Shown: positions 1-8,839 of the stretch, one piece after another
Numbering within the stretch: position 1 is the stretch's first letter
Layout: the number at the start of each line of letters is the position of its first letter
Origin: Paraburkholderia phytofirmans PsJN
GTDB taxonomy: Bacteria; Pseudomonadota; Gammaproteobacteria; Burkholderiales; Burkholderiaceae
DNA: 64,000 bases
Direction: 5' to 3'
Assembly (NCBI RefSeq): GCF_000020125.1
Contig: NC_010681.1
Location: forward strand, 806,001-870,000
The notes under the pieces: generated by a model
Seen by the model: the letters and a program-made list of their open reading frames with translations, nothing else
Told to the model about the DNA's origin: nothing
The model's database searches: none
Position numbers and translations under genes: made by a program

Positions 1-1292
1 ACATCGTCGCGCAACGAGCGCTGGAAGCCGCCCGCACGCTGGAACCTGCGGAGCGCCGCGGCGATACGGTCGCGCGCTTCTTCGACCTGCTCGAAGCGGT
101 GAGCCGGCGCGGTGCCTATCTGGCGCTGCTGACCGAATATCCGCAAGCGCTGCATCGTGTGCTGTCAGTGCTCGGCGGTTCGCGTTGGGCGGCGGGCTAT
201 CTGATCCGCCATCCGCAATTGCTTGATGAATTGCTGGACGATGAAGCGATCAATAGTCCGTTCGACTGGCCCGAGTTCAAGCGCACGCTGCGCCTGCGTC
301 TGGCCGCGGCGGACGGCGTCGAGCAGCAAATGGATCTGCTGCGCCACGCCCATCAGGCCGAGGTGTTTCGCATTCTGCTGATCGATCTGGCCGGCAAGCT
401 GAGCGTCGAGCATGTGAGCGACCGGTTGTCAGAACTGGCTGACGCCGTGCTCGACGTCACGCTCCAGGCTGTCTGGAATCAGTTGCCGAAACGCCATCGC
501 GACGTGCCGCGTTTCGCGGTGATTGCGTACGGCAAGCTGGGCGGCAAGGAACTGGGTTACGCATCCGACCTCGACCTGATCTTCCTCTACGACGACCCCG
601 ACGATGCCGCAGCCGACGTCTACGCCACTTACACCCGCCGCCTGATCACCTGGCTGACGACCGCAACCGGCGCCGGCACCCTGTTCGACGTCGACTTGCG
701 TCTGCGGCCGAACGGCGAATCGGGCCTGCTCGTCACCGATCTGGACGCGTTCCGCCGTTACCAGCTGCGCGAGGGCGACGCGGCCAATACGGCATGGGTC
801 TGGGAGCACCAGGCATTGAGCCGCGCGCGTTACTGCGCGGGCGACGCCGAGATCGGCGCGAAGTTCGAGGCCATCCGCGAACAGGTGCTGACCACGCCAC
901 GCGAAGCGGCGCCGCTCATGAAGGAGATCGTCGAGATGCGCGCGCGCGTCGAAGCCGGGCATCCGAACCATACGGCGCTGTTCGACCTGAAGCACGATAG
1001 CGGCGGGATGGTGGATATCGAATTCACCGTGCAGTACTGGGTGTTGTTGCACGCGGCGAGCGATCCCGAACTGATCCGCAATACCGGCAACATCGCGTTA
1101 CTGCGGGAAGTGTCGCGCTTCGGCTTGATGAGCGAGGCGGAAGCGGAGACGGTGGGCGCGGCGTATCGCACGTACCGTAAGTTGCAGCACCAGTTGCGGC
1201 TGGATGGGATGGAGAAGGCGCGAGTCGAGCCGGCGCTGGTGGCTAAGGAGCGGGAAGCGGTGCTGGCGCTGTGGAAGCGGGTGTTTGGGTGA
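1..1292 (+). CDS. glnE: Glutamine synthetase adenylyltransferase, C-terminal part (5' truncated)
   Basis: GlnE attaches AMP to, and removes it from, a tyrosine of glutamine synthetase, so tying ammonia assimilation to nitrogen status. The frame is already open at base 3, so the N-terminal deadenylylase half lies outside the window. What is visible (about 429 residues) is the C-terminal adenylyltransferase half: a nucleotidyltransferase core with GKLGGKELGYASDLDL and, further on, FDVDLRLRPNGESGLLV, followed by a helical tail. The stop is TGA at 1290-1292. It is convergent with recN. The family call is secure; the upstream half and promoter cannot be judged from here. Confidence 0.95.
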   Translation, partial: IVAQRALEAARTLEPAERRGDTVARFFDLLEAVSRRGAYLALLTEYPQALHRVLSVLGGSRWAAGYLIRHPQLLDELLDDEAINSPFDWPEFKRTLRLRLAAADGVEQQMDLLRHAHQAEVFRILLIDLAGKLSVEHVSDRLSELADAVLDVTLQAVWNQLPKRHRDVPRFAVIAYGKLGGKELGYASDLDLIFLYDDPDDAAADVYATYTRRLITWLTTATGAGTLFDVDLRLRPNGESGLLVTDLDAFRRYQLREGDAANTAWVWEHQALSRARYCAGDAEIGAKFEAIREQVLTTPREAAPLMKEIVEMRARVEAGHPNHTALFDLKHDSGGMVDIEFTVQYWVLLHAASDPELIRNTGNIALLREVSRFGLMSEAEAETVGAAYRTYRKLQHQLRLDGMEKARVEPALVAKEREAVLALWKRVFG

Positions 1293-1581
1293 GGGTTGGC
1301 CGGGAGTTCGCGGTTTGTGCGAGCGGGATTGTGCAGCTTGGTGCCTTGAAAGGGGGCGTGAGCGAATTCGTGGCGTTCGCTCTCCGAAACGGCATGAAGG
1401 GTGGTGAGGCCAAGCGAGGTGAGGTGCGGCGAAGCAAGACGTCAGGTCGGCTCGCCTACGATCTTTCGCCGCCGCGGGCATTGTGCCTGCGAGCCGCACG
1501 GGTGCTGGTTTTTCCGCGACCAACCGGGCGGCTAACTTTTCCGCGCCAGACGCAGATGGCGAAGGCGCCCCTAGCCAACAA
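1293..1581. other. Intergenic gap between convergent glnE and recN
   Basis: About 290 bases between two converging genes. I see no convincing gene and no strong hairpin followed by a T-run. Several short open frames cross it, but they have no plausible start context and no recognisable product. Confidence 0.5.
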
Positions 1582-3252
1582 CTACGCCGCCAGCATTTCC
1601 TTCGCGTGTTTCCGCGTGGTCGGGGTGATCTCCAACCCGCCGAGCATCCGCGCGACTTCTTCGACGCGGCTCGCCTTGTCGAGTGAAGTCACGCTGCTGA
1701 CCGTGCCGCCTTTGCCGTTGCCCGCTTTCGCCACCTGGAAGTGATGATCGCCGCGCGCGGCGACTTGCGGCAAATGCGTTACGCACAGCACCTGGCGTTG
1801 CTGGCCAAGCTGATGCAAAAGCCGCCCGACCACTTCGGCGACGCCCCCGCCAATGCCCGTGTCCACTTCGTCGAAGATCAGCGTGGGTGTCGGGCTGGCG
1901 GCGCTGGCAATGACCGCGAGCGCGAGGCTGATCCGCGCCAGTTCCCCGCCCGAGGCAACCTTCGCGAGCGGCCGCAGCGGCACGCCGGCATGACCGGCGA
2001 CGCGGAACTCGACCTGTTCGAGCCCATGCGCGCCGCCTTCGGGCAGCGGCACCAGCGCGACTTCGAAGCTGCCGCCTTTCATCGACAGTTCCTGCATGCC
2101 GGTGGTGACCGCCGCGCCCAGCGCCTTGCCGGCCTTGGCGCGCGCCTTCGAGAGTTTCTTCGCTTCGGTCAGGAAAGCTTCCTTGGCCTTGGCTTCAGCG
2201 GCGTGCAGGCTGTCGAGGTCGGCGGCCGCGTCGAGCGCGGCGAGTTGCGCGCGACGCGCCTCATGTTCCTCAGGCAACGTCTGAGGCTGCAGACGAAACT
2301 TGCGTGCGGCTGAATGCAGTGCGTCGAGGCGTTTTTCGACCTGGGCGAGCCGGTCCGGATCGAGTTCGAGCTTTTGCGCGTAGTGGCTCAGCGAATAAGC
2401 CGCTTCCTGCAACTGGATTTCGGCGGGCTCCAGCGCGGCCAGCACGTCGTTCAAAGCCGGGTCGATTTCCGCCAGGTCGCGCACCTTCGAGACGATCGAG
2501 GACAGATGCGTGATCATGGCCTCGTCCGATTCGGACAGTGCGCCGAGCGCGCCCTGCACGCCGTCGATCAGATTGGCCGAATGCGACAGCCGCCGATGCT
2601 CGGCGTTGACCTCTTCCCACTCGCCCGGTTGCGGCGCGAGCTTGTCCAGTTCAGTGAGTTGCCAGGCGAGACGCTCGCGTTCGAGTTGCAGTTCACGGTC
2701 ACGCGTTTGCGCATGCTCGACCGCCTGAACCTTCTCGCGCCACGCGCGCCACGCCCGCGTGACGCTTGCCGCGGTGTCCGACAGGCCCGCGTGGGTGTCG
2801 AACAGTTCGCGTTGCGCGTCGGGACGCATCAGCAATTGGTGCGCGTGCTGGCCATGAATGTCCACCAGCATTTCGCCGACCTCGCGCAACTGCGCGAGCG
2901 TCGCCGCGGTGCCGTTGATAAAGGCGCGCGAGCGGCCGTTGGCATCTACCACGCGCCGCAGCATCACCGTGTTGCCGTGATGGCCGTCCTCGCCGGTCGT
3001 GCCGAGCGCCTGCTCGTCGAGCCATTGCTCGACCTGCGCATGGGTCTCGAACTCAGCGGTGAGGTCCGCGCGGCTTTCGCCAGTGCGCACGACGTTCGCA
3101 TCGGCGCGGGCGCCGAGCGCGAGCGCCAGCGCGTCGATCAAAATCGATTTGCCGGCGCCGGTTTCGCCGGAGAAAACAGTAAAGCCGCTGTCGAATTCGA
3201 GGTCGAGCGCGGCGACGATGACGAAGTCGCGTATCGAGAGGTGGCGAAGCAT
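1582..3252 (-). CDS. recN: DNA repair protein RecN (SMC-like ATPase)
   Basis: RecN is an SMC-like ATPase recruited to double-strand breaks for RecA-dependent repair. The 556-residue product is close to the usual 550-560. It begins MLRHLSIRDFVIVAALDLEF and carries the Walker A motif SGETGAGKSILIDALALALG near residue 30, a long central coiled-coil rich in Glu, Leu and Arg, and a C-terminal ATPase half with SGGELARISLALAV and the Walker B LIFDEVDTGIGG. The frame runs much further upstream across nadK, but the RecN homology starts at the ATG at 3250-3252. It lies 71 bp downstream of nadK on the same strand and is probably co-transcribed with it. Confidence 0.96.
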   Translation of the reverse strand: MLRHLSIRDFVIVAALDLEFDSGFTVFSGETGAGKSILIDALALALGARADANVVRTGESRADLTAEFETHAQVEQWLDEQALGTTGEDGHHGNTVMLRRVVDANGRSRAFINGTAATLAQLREVGEMLVDIHGQHAHQLLMRPDAQRELFDTHAGLSDTAASVTRAWRAWREKVQAVEHAQTRDRELQLERERLAWQLTELDKLAPQPGEWEEVNAEHRRLSHSANLIDGVQGALGALSESDEAMITHLSSIVSKVRDLAEIDPALNDVLAALEPAEIQLQEAAYSLSHYAQKLELDPDRLAQVEKRLDALHSAARKFRLQPQTLPEEHEARRAQLAALDAAADLDSLHAAEAKAKEAFLTEAKKLSKARAKAGKALGAAVTTGMQELSMKGGSFEVALVPLPEGGAHGLEQVEFRVAGHAGVPLRPLAKVASGGELARISLALAVIASAASPTPTLIFDEVDTGIGGGVAEVVGRLLHQLGQQRQVLCVTHLPQVAARGDHHFQVAKAGNGKGGTVSSVTSLDKASRVEEVARMLGGLEITPTTRKHAKEMLAA

Positions 3253-3323
3253 GGAGGTCGTCTGGTGAGCTTGATGTTCGGGTTTCGGCAGCGGCGGCGT
3301 TCGCGTTCCGGTGTGCTCGCCGC

Positions 3324-4226
3324 TCAGGGCTTGGAGTCTTCTTCGTGCGACGGGTATTCGTTCCAGTGCAGTTTCTTGCGCAGCGTGGTGAAGAAACTGT
3401 AGCCGACCGGATGCAGCATCGGCACCGTATGACGCGAGCGGCGCACTTCGATCGTGTCGCCCAGTTCGAGCGAGGTGAACGACTGCATGTCGAAATTGAC
3501 GTTCACTTCGCGCCCCGAAACGATCTGGATGCTCACCTTCGAGTCGTCCGGCAGCACGATTGGCCGGTTCGAGAGCGCGTGCGGCGCGATCGGTACCAGC
3601 ACGATACCCTGCAACTGCGGATGCAGAATCGGCCCCTGCGACGACAGCGCGTAGGCAGTCGAGCCGGTGGGCGTGGCCACGATCAGACCGTCCGAGCGCT
3701 GGTTGTACATGAAGCGGCCGTCCACCGAGACATGCAGCTCCGCCATACCCGAGAAGCCGCTGCGGTTGACCACCACGTCGTTGAAGGCCAATGCGTGATA
3801 GATCGGATTGCCACCGCGCATGATGCGCGCTTCGAGCAGTACGCGTTCCTCGCGTTCGAAATTGCCGGACAGCATTTGCGGCACGATCTCGCGCATGTCG
3901 GAGATCGGAATGTCGGTGATGAAGCCGAGCCGCCCGTGGTTGATGCCGATCAACGGCGTGCGGTACGGCGCGAGCTGACGGCCGATACCGAGCATGGTGC
4001 CGTCGCCGCCCAGCACGACCGCAACGTCGGCGCGCGCGCCGATCTCGGCGGGACGCAGCGCCGGGTAGTCGGTGACGCCGATCTCGGCGGCGGTGTCGGC
4101 TTCGAATACGACCTCGAAGCCGCGCTTCGCGATGCACGAGGCGAGCGCGGTCAACGGCTCGGCGATGCCCGGCGTATTGTTGCGCCCGACGAGCGCGACG
4201 GTCTTGAACTGGCTGGTCACTTGCAT
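3324..4226 (-). CDS. nadK: NAD kinase
   Basis: NadK phosphorylates NAD to NADP in the cytoplasm using ATP. The 300-residue protein shows the family signature [17 protein letters not shown] near residue 70, the second conserved block [11 protein letters not shown], and the substrate-binding [16 protein letters not shown] in the C-terminal half. The length is normal for proteobacterial NadK. It is divergent from hrcA across about 330 bp and precedes recN, an arrangement common in Burkholderiaceae. The ATG at 4224-4226 is followed at once by conserved sequence ([10 protein letters not shown]), which supports this start. Confidence 0.96.
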   Translation of the reverse strand: MQVTSQFKTVALVGRNNTPGIAEPLTALASCIAKRGFEVVFEADTAAEIGVTDYPALRPAEIGARADVAVVLGGDGTMLGIGRQLAPYRTPLIGINHGRLGFITDIPISDMREIVPQMLSGNFEREERVLLEARIMRGGNPIYHALAFNDVVVNRSGFSGMAELHVSVDGRFMYNQRSDGLIVATPTGSTAYALSSQGPILHPQLQGIVLVPIAPHALSNRPIVLPDDSKVSIQIVSGREVNVNFDMQSFTSLELGDTIEVRRSRHTVPMLHPVGYSFFTTLRKKLHWNEYPSHEEDSKP

Positions 4227-4556
4227 GCCGGCATTACACCATAGGTAGGGCCTGAAAAGAACCGCAGACAGACCCGGTAGCGGGCCGGCGCGCGCGGGCC
4301 GTCAGCGCATCTCGCGATTATCGTTAGAATGGTGAAGCCTTGATGACATGTGCGCCGTGTAAAGTGCGGCCGGGCGCCGGCAGCCGGGCCGCCCAGAAGG
4401 TGGCTCGCAAGGTGGTTTGCACAGCGCCGGGTGGAACGCCGGCTTACGGGCCGGATCGAAGGCAGTGCGCCGCCCTTGCAAACGGCGGCGCGTTCGTCAG
4501 GGATGGGTGCCCCTAGCGCTCGCGGTAGTCGTGCCATTGAGCTAAAATTTTCCCTC
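4227..4556. promoter_or_regulatory. Divergent nadK/hrcA intergenic region
   Basis: About 330 GC-rich bases between two divergent genes, so it must hold both promoters. The clearest element is a -10-like TAAAAT at 4543-4548, only 9 bases before the hrcA start codon. There is no obvious -35 box in front of it. I see no inverted repeat of the CIRCE type (HrcA operator) here and no small gene I can support. Confidence 0.4.
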
Positions 4557-5576
4557 ATGCTAGATCCTCGCGCACAAACCCTCCTCAAAACGCTGATCGA
4601 GCGCTACATCGCCGAAGGTCAGCCGGTCGGCTCGCGCACGTTGTCGCGCTATTCGGGCCTCGAACTGAGTCCGGCCACGATCCGCAACGTGATGTCTGAC
4701 CTCGAGGACCTCGGGCTCGTGATCAGTCCGCATACTTCCGCGGGCCGCATTCCCACACCACGCGGTTACCGCCTTTTCGTGGACACCATGCTCACAGTGG
4801 AGTCCGCCGCGGACGAAGAAGCCGTGACGCGTACCGTCAAGACTACGCTGCAGGCAGGCGAACCGCAGAAAATCGTTGCGGCGGCGGCCAGTGTGCTGTC
4901 CAACCTGTCGCAATTCGCCGGTGTGGTGCTCACACCGCGGCGCAGCCACGTGTTCAAGCAGATCGAGTTCATGCGTCTGTCGGACAAGCGCATTCTGCTG
5001 ATTATCGTGACGCCGGAAGGCGACGTGCAGAACCGCATCATGGCGACCCAGCGCGACTTCTCGCCCTCGCAACTGGTCGAGGCGTCCAATTACATCAACG
5101 CGCACTTCGCGGGCCTGTCGTTCGACGACGTGCGGCGCCGCCTGCGCGAAGAAATCGACGCACTGCGCGGCGACATGACCACGCTGATGCACGCCGCCGT
5201 CACGGCCAGCACGGACGAATCCGACACGGGCGAAACCGTGCTGATTTCCGGCGAGCGCAATCTGCTCGAAGTGGCCGACCTTTCGTCGGACATGGCGCGC
5301 TTGCGCAAGCTGTTCGATGTGTTCGATCAAAAGACCAGTCTCCTTCAGTTGCTCGACGTGTCGAGTCACGCGGCGGGCGTGCAGATTTTCATCGGCGGCG
5401 AGTCGAATCTCGTACCGATCGAGGAAATGAGCGTGGTGACCGCGCCGTACGAGGTGAACGGCAAGATCGTCGGCACGCTCGGCGTGATCGGGCCGACCCG
5501 CATGGCCTACAACCGCGTGATCCCGATTGTGGATATCACCGCGCGCCTGCTTTCGCTGACACTCAGCCAGCAGTAG
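4557..5576 (+). CDS. hrcA: Heat-inducible transcription repressor HrcA
   Basis: HrcA represses chaperone genes by binding CIRCE operators and is kept active by GroEL. The 339-residue product starts [20 protein letters not shown], followed by the winged-helix DNA-binding region with [20 protein letters not shown], then the conserved [18 protein letters not shown]. The rest is the GAF-like sensor and dimerisation part. The frame is open further upstream, but family homology begins at the ATG at 4557. The start has only a weak ribosome binding site (TCCCTC precedes it). In many betaproteobacteria HrcA controls groESL; no CIRCE element was found by eye in front of the chaperone genes in this window. 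Confidence 0.96.
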   Translation: MLDPRAQTLLKTLIERYIAEGQPVGSRTLSRYSGLELSPATIRNVMSDLEDLGLVISPHTSAGRIPTPRGYRLFVDTMLTVESAADEEAVTRTVKTTLQAGEPQKIVAAAASVLSNLSQFAGVVLTPRRSHVFKQIEFMRLSDKRILLIIVTPEGDVQNRIMATQRDFSPSQLVEASNYINAHFAGLSFDDVRRRLREEIDALRGDMTTLMHAAVTASTDESDTGETVLISGERNLLEVADLSSDMARLRKLFDVFDQKTSLLQLLDVSSHAAGVQIFIGGESNLVPIEEMSVVTAPYEVNGKIVGTLGVIGPTRMAYNRVIPIVDITARLLSLTLSQQ

Positions 5577-5707
5577 GCGGCTTCGACTCCCGGCTGCGGT
5601 AGCGCTTGGCTCCTGCTCCTGCCGCAAATGATGCGTGACGGCGCGCGGCTTGCCAATTGGCCGAATGGCCAGGGGTGTGCGGCGGACCGGTGCATGAAGC
5701 GCGCCGC

Positions 5708-5713
5708 TATAAT
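5708..5713 (+). promoter_or_regulatory. Probable -10 box upstream of hemH
   Basis: A perfect TATAAT lies 49 bases before the hemH start codon. The spacing suits a short leader. No good -35 hexamer is visible at 16-18 bp upstream, so the promoter assignment rests on the -10 alone. Confidence 0.4.
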
Positions 5714-5761
5714 GAATCCCACCTCAACCGACTCTCCGCCAACACCGGTACTTTGCTGCCT

Positions 5762-6832
5762 ATGCGCTTCGACCTCGAGCGGCCCTCACAGAACGCCAGT
5801 TCACACCGTGTCGCCGTGCTGCTGATCAATCTCGGCACGCCCGACGCGCCGACGCCGCGCGCGGTCCGCCGCTATCTCGCGCAATTTCTATCCGATCCGC
5901 GCGTGGTCGAAATTCCGGCGCTGCTCTGGCAGATCATTTTGCGTCTGCTGATTTTGCCGTTTCGGGGCGTCGCCTCCGCCAAGAAGTACGCCGCGGTATG
6001 GATGCCCGAAGGCTCACCGCTGCGCGTCAATACGGAGAAGCAGGTGGAAGGCCTGCGCCATCTGTTGCAATTGAACGACTACACGGTGCTGGTCGATTAC
6101 GCGATGCGTTACGGCACGCCGGGCATCCCGGCCATGCTGAATCAGCTCAAGCTGGCGGGCGCCGAGCGCGTGCTGTTGATGCCCATGTATCCGCAGTACT
6201 CGTCGTCGACCACCGCCACCGCGTTCGACGACGCCTTTTCGGCACTCAAGCGCATGCGCAATCAGCCGGAAATCCGCACAGTGCGCCAGTACGCGGACCA
6301 TCCGGCCTACATTGCGGCGCTTGCGGCGCAGGTGCATAACTATTGGCATCAGCACGGCCGGCCGGATTTCGCCGCGGGCGACAAGCTGGTGCTGAGTTTC
6401 CACGGAGTGCCCAAGCGCACGCTGGATCTCGGCGACCCGTACCACGAGCAATGCCAGCAAACCGGCGCGCTGCTGATGCAGGCGCTCGAGCTGACGCAGG
6501 TGGAATGCCGCATCACGTTCCAGTCGCGCTTTGGCAAAGCCGAATGGCTGCAGCCGTACACGGCGCCCACGTTGAAGGAACTGGGCGCGGCGGGCGTACG
6601 GCGCGCCGACGTGTTCTGTCCGGGCTTTACGGCCGACTGCCTTGAAACCATTGAGGAAATCGGCATGGAAGTGCGCGACGAATTCCTCCATGCGGGCGGC
6701 AAGGATTTTCATCGGATTCCCTGCCTGAATGCCTCGCAGGCGTGGATTGCCGCGCTGGGCGAAATCGTTGCGCAGAACCTGCAGGGCTGGCCGGTGCAGG
6801 CGTTGCCGGTGCCGCATACGACAGGAGCTTGA
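5762..6832 (+). CDS. hemH: Ferrochelatase
   Basis: HemH inserts ferrous iron into protoporphyrin IX, the last step of protohaem synthesis. The 356-residue protein has the N-terminal [19 protein letters not shown], the catalytic histidine in LSFHGVPKR (about residue 214) and the acidic [15 protein letters not shown] block with its conserved Glu near 295. An earlier in-frame start exists at 5657, but family homology and the position of the TATAAT at 5708-5713 favour the ATG at 5762. The next gene, an Hsp15-like protein, begins 9 bp later, so the two are likely co-transcribed. Confidence 0.96.
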   Translation: MRFDLERPSQNASSHRVAVLLINLGTPDAPTPRAVRRYLAQFLSDPRVVEIPALLWQIILRLLILPFRGVASAKKYAAVWMPEGSPLRVNTEKQVEGLRHLLQLNDYTVLVDYAMRYGTPGIPAMLNQLKLAGAERVLLMPMYPQYSSSTTATAFDDAFSALKRMRNQPEIRTVRQYADHPAYIAALAAQVHNYWHQHGRPDFAAGDKLVLSFHGVPKRTLDLGDPYHEQCQQTGALLMQALELTQVECRITFQSRFGKAEWLQPYTAPTLKELGAAGVRRADVFCPGFTADCLETIEEIGMEVRDEFLHAGGKDFHRIPCLNASQAWIAALGEIVAQNLQGWPVQALPVPHTTGA

Positions 6833-6840
6833 CCAGGCTC

Positions 6841-7248
6841 ATGAACAACAGGATTGCAACCGACGCGGGCGCGAAGCTGCGCATCGACAAATGGCTCTGG
6901 GCGGCGCGCTTCTTCAAGACGCGCTCGCTCGCGGCGGACGCCGTCGAAAAAGGGCATGTGCGGATTGGCGGCGCCAGCGTCAAGCCGGCTAAAGACGTGC
7001 GGGTCGGCGACCTGGTCGAGATCGAGATCGAGCGGATCGTATGGCAGGTGCAGGTGCTGGGCGTGTGCGACGTGCGCGGCCCGGCGAGCGTCGCGCAAAC
7101 GCTTTATGCGGAAACCGAAGAGAGCAGGGTAAAGCGGCAGGTCGAACAGGAGCGGCGCAAGACGTATCGCGAACCGGCGGCCGCATTGCACGGCCGGCCG
7201 ACCAAACGCGACAGGCGCACTATCGACAAACTTTCAGGTGGGGGTTGA
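6841..7248 (+). CDS. hslR: S4-domain RNA-binding heat-shock protein Hsp15-like
   Basis: Hsp15 binds stalled 50S subunits that still carry peptidyl-tRNA and helps recycle them after heat shock. The 135-residue product has an S4 RNA-binding domain from about residue 12 to 70 (RIDKWLWAARFFKTRSLAAD, GHVRIGGASVKPAKDVRVGD) and a basic, Arg/Lys-rich C-terminal tail. It is close in length to E. coli HslR (133 residues). It follows hemH by 8 bp and lies just upstream of the grpE-dnaK-dnaJ chaperone genes. Its last 29 bp overlap a small gene on the opposite strand. Confidence 0.88.
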   Translation: MNNRIATDAGAKLRIDKWLWAARFFKTRSLAADAVEKGHVRIGGASVKPAKDVRVGDLVEIEIERIVWQVQVLGVCDVRGPASVAQTLYAETEESRVKRQVEQERRKTYREPAAALHGRPTKRDRRTIDKLSGGG

Positions 7249-7381
7249 ACAGCTGTTCCATGGTCGCGTGCACACCGCCGTATTCGGTAGTGTGGTCGTT
7301 GACAGCCCCGGACATGCAGATGGTCGTGGTGCCCGCAATCAGAACCAATGCGACCACCGAGATTGCAAAGGTCAGTTTCAC
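7220..7381 (-). CDS. Hypothetical 53-residue membrane or exported protein
   Basis: A short frame on the minus strand whose GTG start (7379-7381) is preceded by a strong GAGGGGAG ribosome binding site at good spacing. That is the main support for a real gene. The product begins VKLTFAISVVALVLIAGTTT, a Lys followed by a hydrophobic helix, which looks like a membrane anchor or signal peptide, and ends in a short polar His/Glu-rich tail. It is not a clear lipoprotein: TTIC is a poor lipobox. It overlaps the 3' end of hslR tail to tail by 29 bp. I do not recognise a family. Confidence 0.5.
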   Translation of the reverse strand: MKLTFAISVVALVLIAGTTTICMSGAVNDHTTEYGGVHATMEQLFNPHLKVCR

Positions 7382-7771
7382 GGTACTCCCCTCGGGAAGG
7401 TTCAGAATAAAGACGGGCGAATCGGGTGGGAACTGCAATATATCGGAAAGGTTTACGTCAGATTAGGGTTAACGTGTCTTTTCCGATGCTTAAGTGGAGC
7501 ATAGGCCACTTGTCAGCGGCACTCAATCTCAATTTGATTGCGCAGCAATAATGGTTGTAACCAGGCATTTCCGCAGCACGTCCGCGGTGCGAAAAGTTCC
7601 GGGAGAACCGCTTGAAATGGTTGCTCCCGGCCTCATCTGCCGTTTTGATTCACGGTGACTCGCGAAGTTGTCTGTCGCGATTTTGCAACGCACAAACCGC
7701 GCCAGGTTTGATGTGCTGCCAGCACCGTTGGCTTTTACCTCGCTTTCACCTATTTAACGACTTTCAGCGAC
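7382..7771. promoter_or_regulatory. Regulatory gap upstream of grpE
   Basis: About 390 bases between the small minus-strand gene and grpE. It is noticeably more AT-rich than its surroundings around 7430-7560. It must carry the promoter of the small gene and that of grpE; the recognisable part is the heat-shock promoter at 7611-7638. I see no other gene in it. Confidence 0.5.
7611..7638 (+). promoter_or_regulatory. Sigma-32 type heat-shock promoter for grpE
   Basis: CTTGAAA at 7611-7617 matches the sigma-32 -35 consensus exactly. After a 13-base spacer it is followed by CCTCATCT at 7631-7638, close to the CCCCATNT -10 consensus. The grpE ATG is 134 bp downstream. Both hexamers and the spacing agree with known heat-shock promoters; no transcript data support it here. 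Confidence 0.7.
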
Positions 7772-8356
7772 ATGGAAAACACGCAAGAGAACCCGACGAG
7801 CCAGAATCCCACGCCCGCCGACGAAACCGCGCGCCAGGCCGCCGAGGCCGCAGCACCTCAGCAGGAAGCGGCAGCCAACGCCGCAACCGACTCGCCGGTC
7901 AACGCGGAGCAGTCGGCCCTGGCCGAAGCCGAAGCGAAGATCGCCGAATTGCAGGAGAGCTTCCTGCGCGCCAAGGCTGAGACCGAAAACGTCCGCCGCC
8001 GCGCTCAGGAAGATGTCGCCAAGGCGCACAAGTTTGCAATCGAGAGCTTCGCCGAGCATTTGCTGCCGGTGATCGACAGTCTCGAGGCCGCGGTCGCCCA
8101 CTCGTCCGACGATCTGCAGAAGGTGCGCGAAGGCGTCGAACTCACGCTGCGTCAGCTCACCGGCGCGCTGGAAAAGGGCCGCGTCGTCGCCCTGAATCCG
8201 GTTGGCGAGAAGTTCGATCCGCACCGTCATCAGGCCATTTCCATGGTGCCGGCCGAGCAGGAGCCGAACACCGTGGTAGCCGTGCTGCAAAAGGGCTTCG
8301 TGATCGCCGATCGCGTGCTGCGTCCGGCACTCGTGACCGTCGCCGCGCCGAAGTAA
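7772..8356 (+). CDS. grpE: Nucleotide exchange factor GrpE
   Basis: GrpE releases ADP from DnaK and so drives the chaperone cycle. The 194-residue product has an acidic, low-complexity N-terminal tail (about residues 1-45, rich in Ala, Glu, Gln), then the coiled-coil ([20 protein letters not shown]) and the C-terminal beta domain with [14 protein letters not shown] and the conserved [17 protein letters not shown] end. Length and motifs are normal for the family. It lies about 480 bp upstream of dnaK, each gene having its own heat-shock type promoter signal. Confidence 0.96.
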   Translation: MENTQENPTSQNPTPADETARQAAEAAAPQQEAAANAATDSPVNAEQSALAEAEAKIAELQESFLRAKAETENVRRRAQEDVAKAHKFAIESFAEHLLPVIDSLEAAVAHSSDDLQKVREGVELTLRQLTGALEKGRVVALNPVGEKFDPHRHQAISMVPAEQEPNTVVAVLQKGFVIADRVLRPALVTVAAPK

Positions 8357-8839
8357 GTGCAGAAGATTCGGTAAGCCGCTTCGTCCGGCAGGCAATGCGC
8401 CACGGCAGACACCTCCCGTCGACGCCACCGCGCTCGCCCCAACGGTTTCACAGCAGCGCTGACTGGCATCGCGAACCGGGTTGGTGCTTCATAGCGCGCG
8501 GCGTACCTATATGGTTTTCTTCTACCGGGGCAAGCGACCCGGTTGGCAAGGCCTTGAGCAGTTCGGAGCTGTGGCCGCGGTCAGGGAAAAAGATTCCGGC
8601 CGACATGCGGGCAAAATACCCGGCGCCAAAAAAAAAGCGGCGCTCAGGCCGATGGAACAGATTCGGGCAAAAGTTCGCCCGATTGAAAAAAATTAAAGAC
8701 CGCATCGTAAAAGAGGTCTTGAAAACGATGCGGACGCACTTATGTTGAGTGCAGGTAGGAATTGAGAGCGGATCGCCTTACCGCCGGCAGGGCAAACAAG
8801 GCGCTTCCCGCAGCGATCAAAGTTAGGAGAATAGGAAAA
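8357..8839. promoter_or_regulatory. grpE-dnaK intergenic region
   Basis: About 480 bases with no gene I can support. Short open frames cross it in several registers, but none has a family signature. It contains a run of nine A at 8628-8636. Near its end lies the inverted repeat that encloses a heat-shock -35 box in front of dnaK. A clear ribosome binding site (AGGAGA at 8826-8831) precedes the dnaK start. Confidence 0.5.
8700..8743 (+). promoter_or_regulatory. dnaK promoter signal within an inverted repeat
   Basis: CTTGAAA at 8718-8724 matches the sigma-32 -35 consensus. The -10 region downstream (CGCACTTAT, 8735-8743) is a weaker match. The -35 box sits in the loop of a perfect 9-bp inverted repeat: CCGCATCGT at 8700-8708 and ACGATGCGG at 8725-8733. 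The right arm fills the spacer. A smaller palindrome, AAGAGGTCTT (8711-8720), is nested inside. This could be an operator, or a hairpin in a transcript that starts upstream. Confidence 0.55.

Noticed and set aside
8395..8748. Short open frames between grpE and dnaK.
   Set aside because: No recognisable product, no good start context; the end overlaps the dnaK promoter repeat.
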